6,726 nucleotides of DNA from Helicobacter sp. Its GTDB lineage: Bacteria > Campylobacterota > Campylobacteria > Campylobacterales > Helicobacteraceae. Of this stretch, positions 5,944 through 6,726 are shown one piece after another. The stretch lies in the NCBI GenBank assembly GCA_029257755.1, contig JARIAP010000059.1, forward strand, positions 1 to 6,726, in the 5' to 3' direction. The position numbers were made by a program, and so were the translations under genes. Below the pieces are notes generated by a model. It had not been told where the DNA came from and ran no database searches. It saw nothing but the letters and a program-made list of their open reading frames with translations. Position 1 is the stretch's first letter. Each line of letters starts with the position of its first letter.

Positions 5944-6592
5944 CATTAGCATTATTGGAATACTATTTATAATGCTAAATAAAATAATATTTATAAACAA
6001 CGATGATATTAATGTAAAAATATATACAAAAAAACAAAAATATTTTTATATATCTTGGCTTTTATTGTCTATATGTTGTTTTATACCTATTTTTGAAGAA
6101 ACTTCCATAGCAAAATTTATTTATTCATTCTTTGATAAAACAAGTTATCTATGCACTTTACTTATAGTTATGATATGTGTAAAAATTATAATAAAAAACA
6201 TACACCAAACAAAACATTCATGTAAATATTATGCTTTATTTAATATATTAGATTCTATAAGATTTAAATTATTACATGCAATTATTATAGTATTGCTTGG
6301 TTCTATATTTTATGCTGGAGCATTAGGATTTATGAATTTTGATATATATCATTTAAATGTTATTTATCAAGGAATAATGACTCTTATATTCCTTGTTTTT
6401 TTATATATTATTAATTATTTTGTTGGAATTTTAGGTCTTATATCCATTATATTATTTTGTTTTTTTGGAGATTATAATCAAAGTATATTAGAAAGCTTAA
6501 TATGTCCCTATATTTATTTTTACTGCATTATCTATATAGCTTTATATACAATCAAATATTTTACAAACACCATATTTAAACTTTATAAATAA
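5930..6592 (+). CDS. Polytopic membrane protein partner of the sialidase-like protein
   Basis: The 220-residue hydrophobic product has about six or seven predicted membrane segments (near 5-22, 38-55, 72-90, 114-130, 146-163, 165-180 and 192-210). Function is unknown. FYAGALGFMNFDIYHLN (127-143) and SILESLICPYIYFY (185-198) resemble, in position and pattern, the blocks I recall as Y..ALGLG..DPY..GY and NLWDYLLDP in small membrane proteins encoded next to sialidase-like genes in other proteobacteria. Here both motifs are degenerate. The start at 5930 lies inside the end of the upstream gene, preceded by AGGA (5919-5922). The overlap and shared strand suggest the two products are made together and work as a unit at the inner membrane. 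The gene is Cys-, Lys- and Ile-rich, like its neighbours. The link to the other family is from memory and should be treated as moderate. Confidence 0.7.
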   Translation: MIETSISIIGILFIMLNKIIFINNDDINVKIYTKKQKYFYISWLLLSICCFIPIFEETSIAKFIYSFFDKTSYLCTLLIVMICVKIIIKNIHQTKHSCKYYALFNILDSIRFKLLHAIIIVLLGSIFYAGALGFMNFDIYHLNVIYQGIMTLIFLVFLYIINYFVGILGLISIILFCFFGDYNQSILESLICPYIYFYCIIYIALYTIKYFTNTIFKLYK

Positions 6593-6599
6593 ACTATAT

Positions 6600-6726
6600 T
6601 TACCTATGTTTATAGTATTCTTTTATATTGTATTTTATCGGTAGATTAAATACAATTTGATTGTTTTTAAGCATTTCTTTTGGTGGGGCTGGTAGTGGAT
6701 TAGCCCTAGCTATTAGATTTATTACT
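6600..6726 (-). CDS. TonB C-terminal domain protein, 3' end only
   Basis: Reading the minus strand from base 6725 gives 41 codons to a TAA at 6602-6600; the rest of the gene lies beyond the window. The visible end, IARANPLPAPPKEML followed by NQIVFNLPIKYNI, fits the closing part of the TonB C-terminal domain: a helix ending in A.PFPPPP, then a strand pair with a central LPI.Y.I. TonB transmits energy from the inner-membrane ExbB/ExbD motor to outer-membrane receptors for iron, haem, nickel or vitamins. Several TonB-like paralogues occur in this group, so a specific gene name is not justified. The stop lies 7 nt from the stop of the convergent membrane-protein gene. Confidence 0.62.
   Translation of the reverse strand, partial: VINLIARANPLPAPPKEMLKNNQIVFNLPIKYNIKEYYKHR
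6627..6656 (+). terminator. Possible weak terminator hairpin downstream of the sppA operon
   Basis: ATTGTATTT (6627-6635) and AAATACAAT (6648-6656) form a perfect 9-bp inverted repeat with a 12-nt loop. On the plus strand it is followed by a T-rich stretch (TTGATTGTTTTT). It lies 35 nt past the membrane-protein stop, within the end of the minus-strand TonB-type gene. The stem has one G-C pair, so it would be weak; the repeat may be a coincidence of AT-rich coding sequence. Confidence 0.3.

Noticed and set aside
6593..6616. ACTATA / TATAGT inverted repeat between the two convergent 3' genes as a terminator
   Set aside because: The stem is only 6 bp with a 12-nt loop, almost all A-T, and no U-run follows directly.
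6636..6642. CCGATAA on the minus strand as a sigma-28 flagellar -10 box
   Set aside because: It lies inside the TonB-type coding sequence and no TAAA -35 sits at the needed distance (the nearest is about 24 nt away).

Overview
The window is very AT-rich and carries gene types and an order typical of Campylobacterota. An rsmD-fliL-acpS run is known from Helicobacter pylori and, in part, from Campylobacter. The lipoprotein gene is very close to Campylobacter CjaA. A Helicobacter-type (probably enterohepatic) or Campylobacter-type genome is the best guess; the species cannot be read from the sequence. No rRNA, tRNA, CRISPR array, insertion sequence or phage gene is visible, and the layout looks chromosomal.

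Region 1 (1-2735, plus strand) is a tight same-strand run: the 5'-truncated rsmD (16S rRNA guanine-N2 methyltransferase), then three consecutive FliL-domain genes, then acpS (holo-ACP synthase). The first FliL has the usual single membrane anchor. The second and third have signal peptides and no anchor, so they are predicted to be free periplasmic FliL-like proteins. The third is close to the C-terminal domain of the first (49 of 101 residues identical by hand count); the second is strongly diverged (22 of 81). FliL surrounds and supports the flagellar stator, so a three-paralogue set is the most unusual flagellar feature here. RsmD and AcpS both carry an extra segment of about 45-55 residues within otherwise well-conserved catalytic domains.

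Region 2 (2737-3612, minus strand) is a single gene for a CjaA-like substrate-binding lipoprotein of an amino-acid (probably cysteine) ABC transporter. It converges on acpS with a 1-nt gap. It is divided from the next operon by a 178-nt divergent promoter region.

Region 3 (3791-6592, plus strand) is a probable operon: sppA (membrane-anchored S49 signal peptide peptidase with an intact Ser/Lys dyad), a membrane-anchored sialidase-like (BNR_2) beta-propeller protein, and a small polytopic membrane protein whose start overlaps the end of the propeller gene. The last two look like a divergent form of a two-gene module of unknown function found in other proteobacteria.

Region 4 (6600-6726, minus strand) is the 3' end of a gene whose product ends in a TonB-type C-terminal domain, convergent with the membrane-protein gene.
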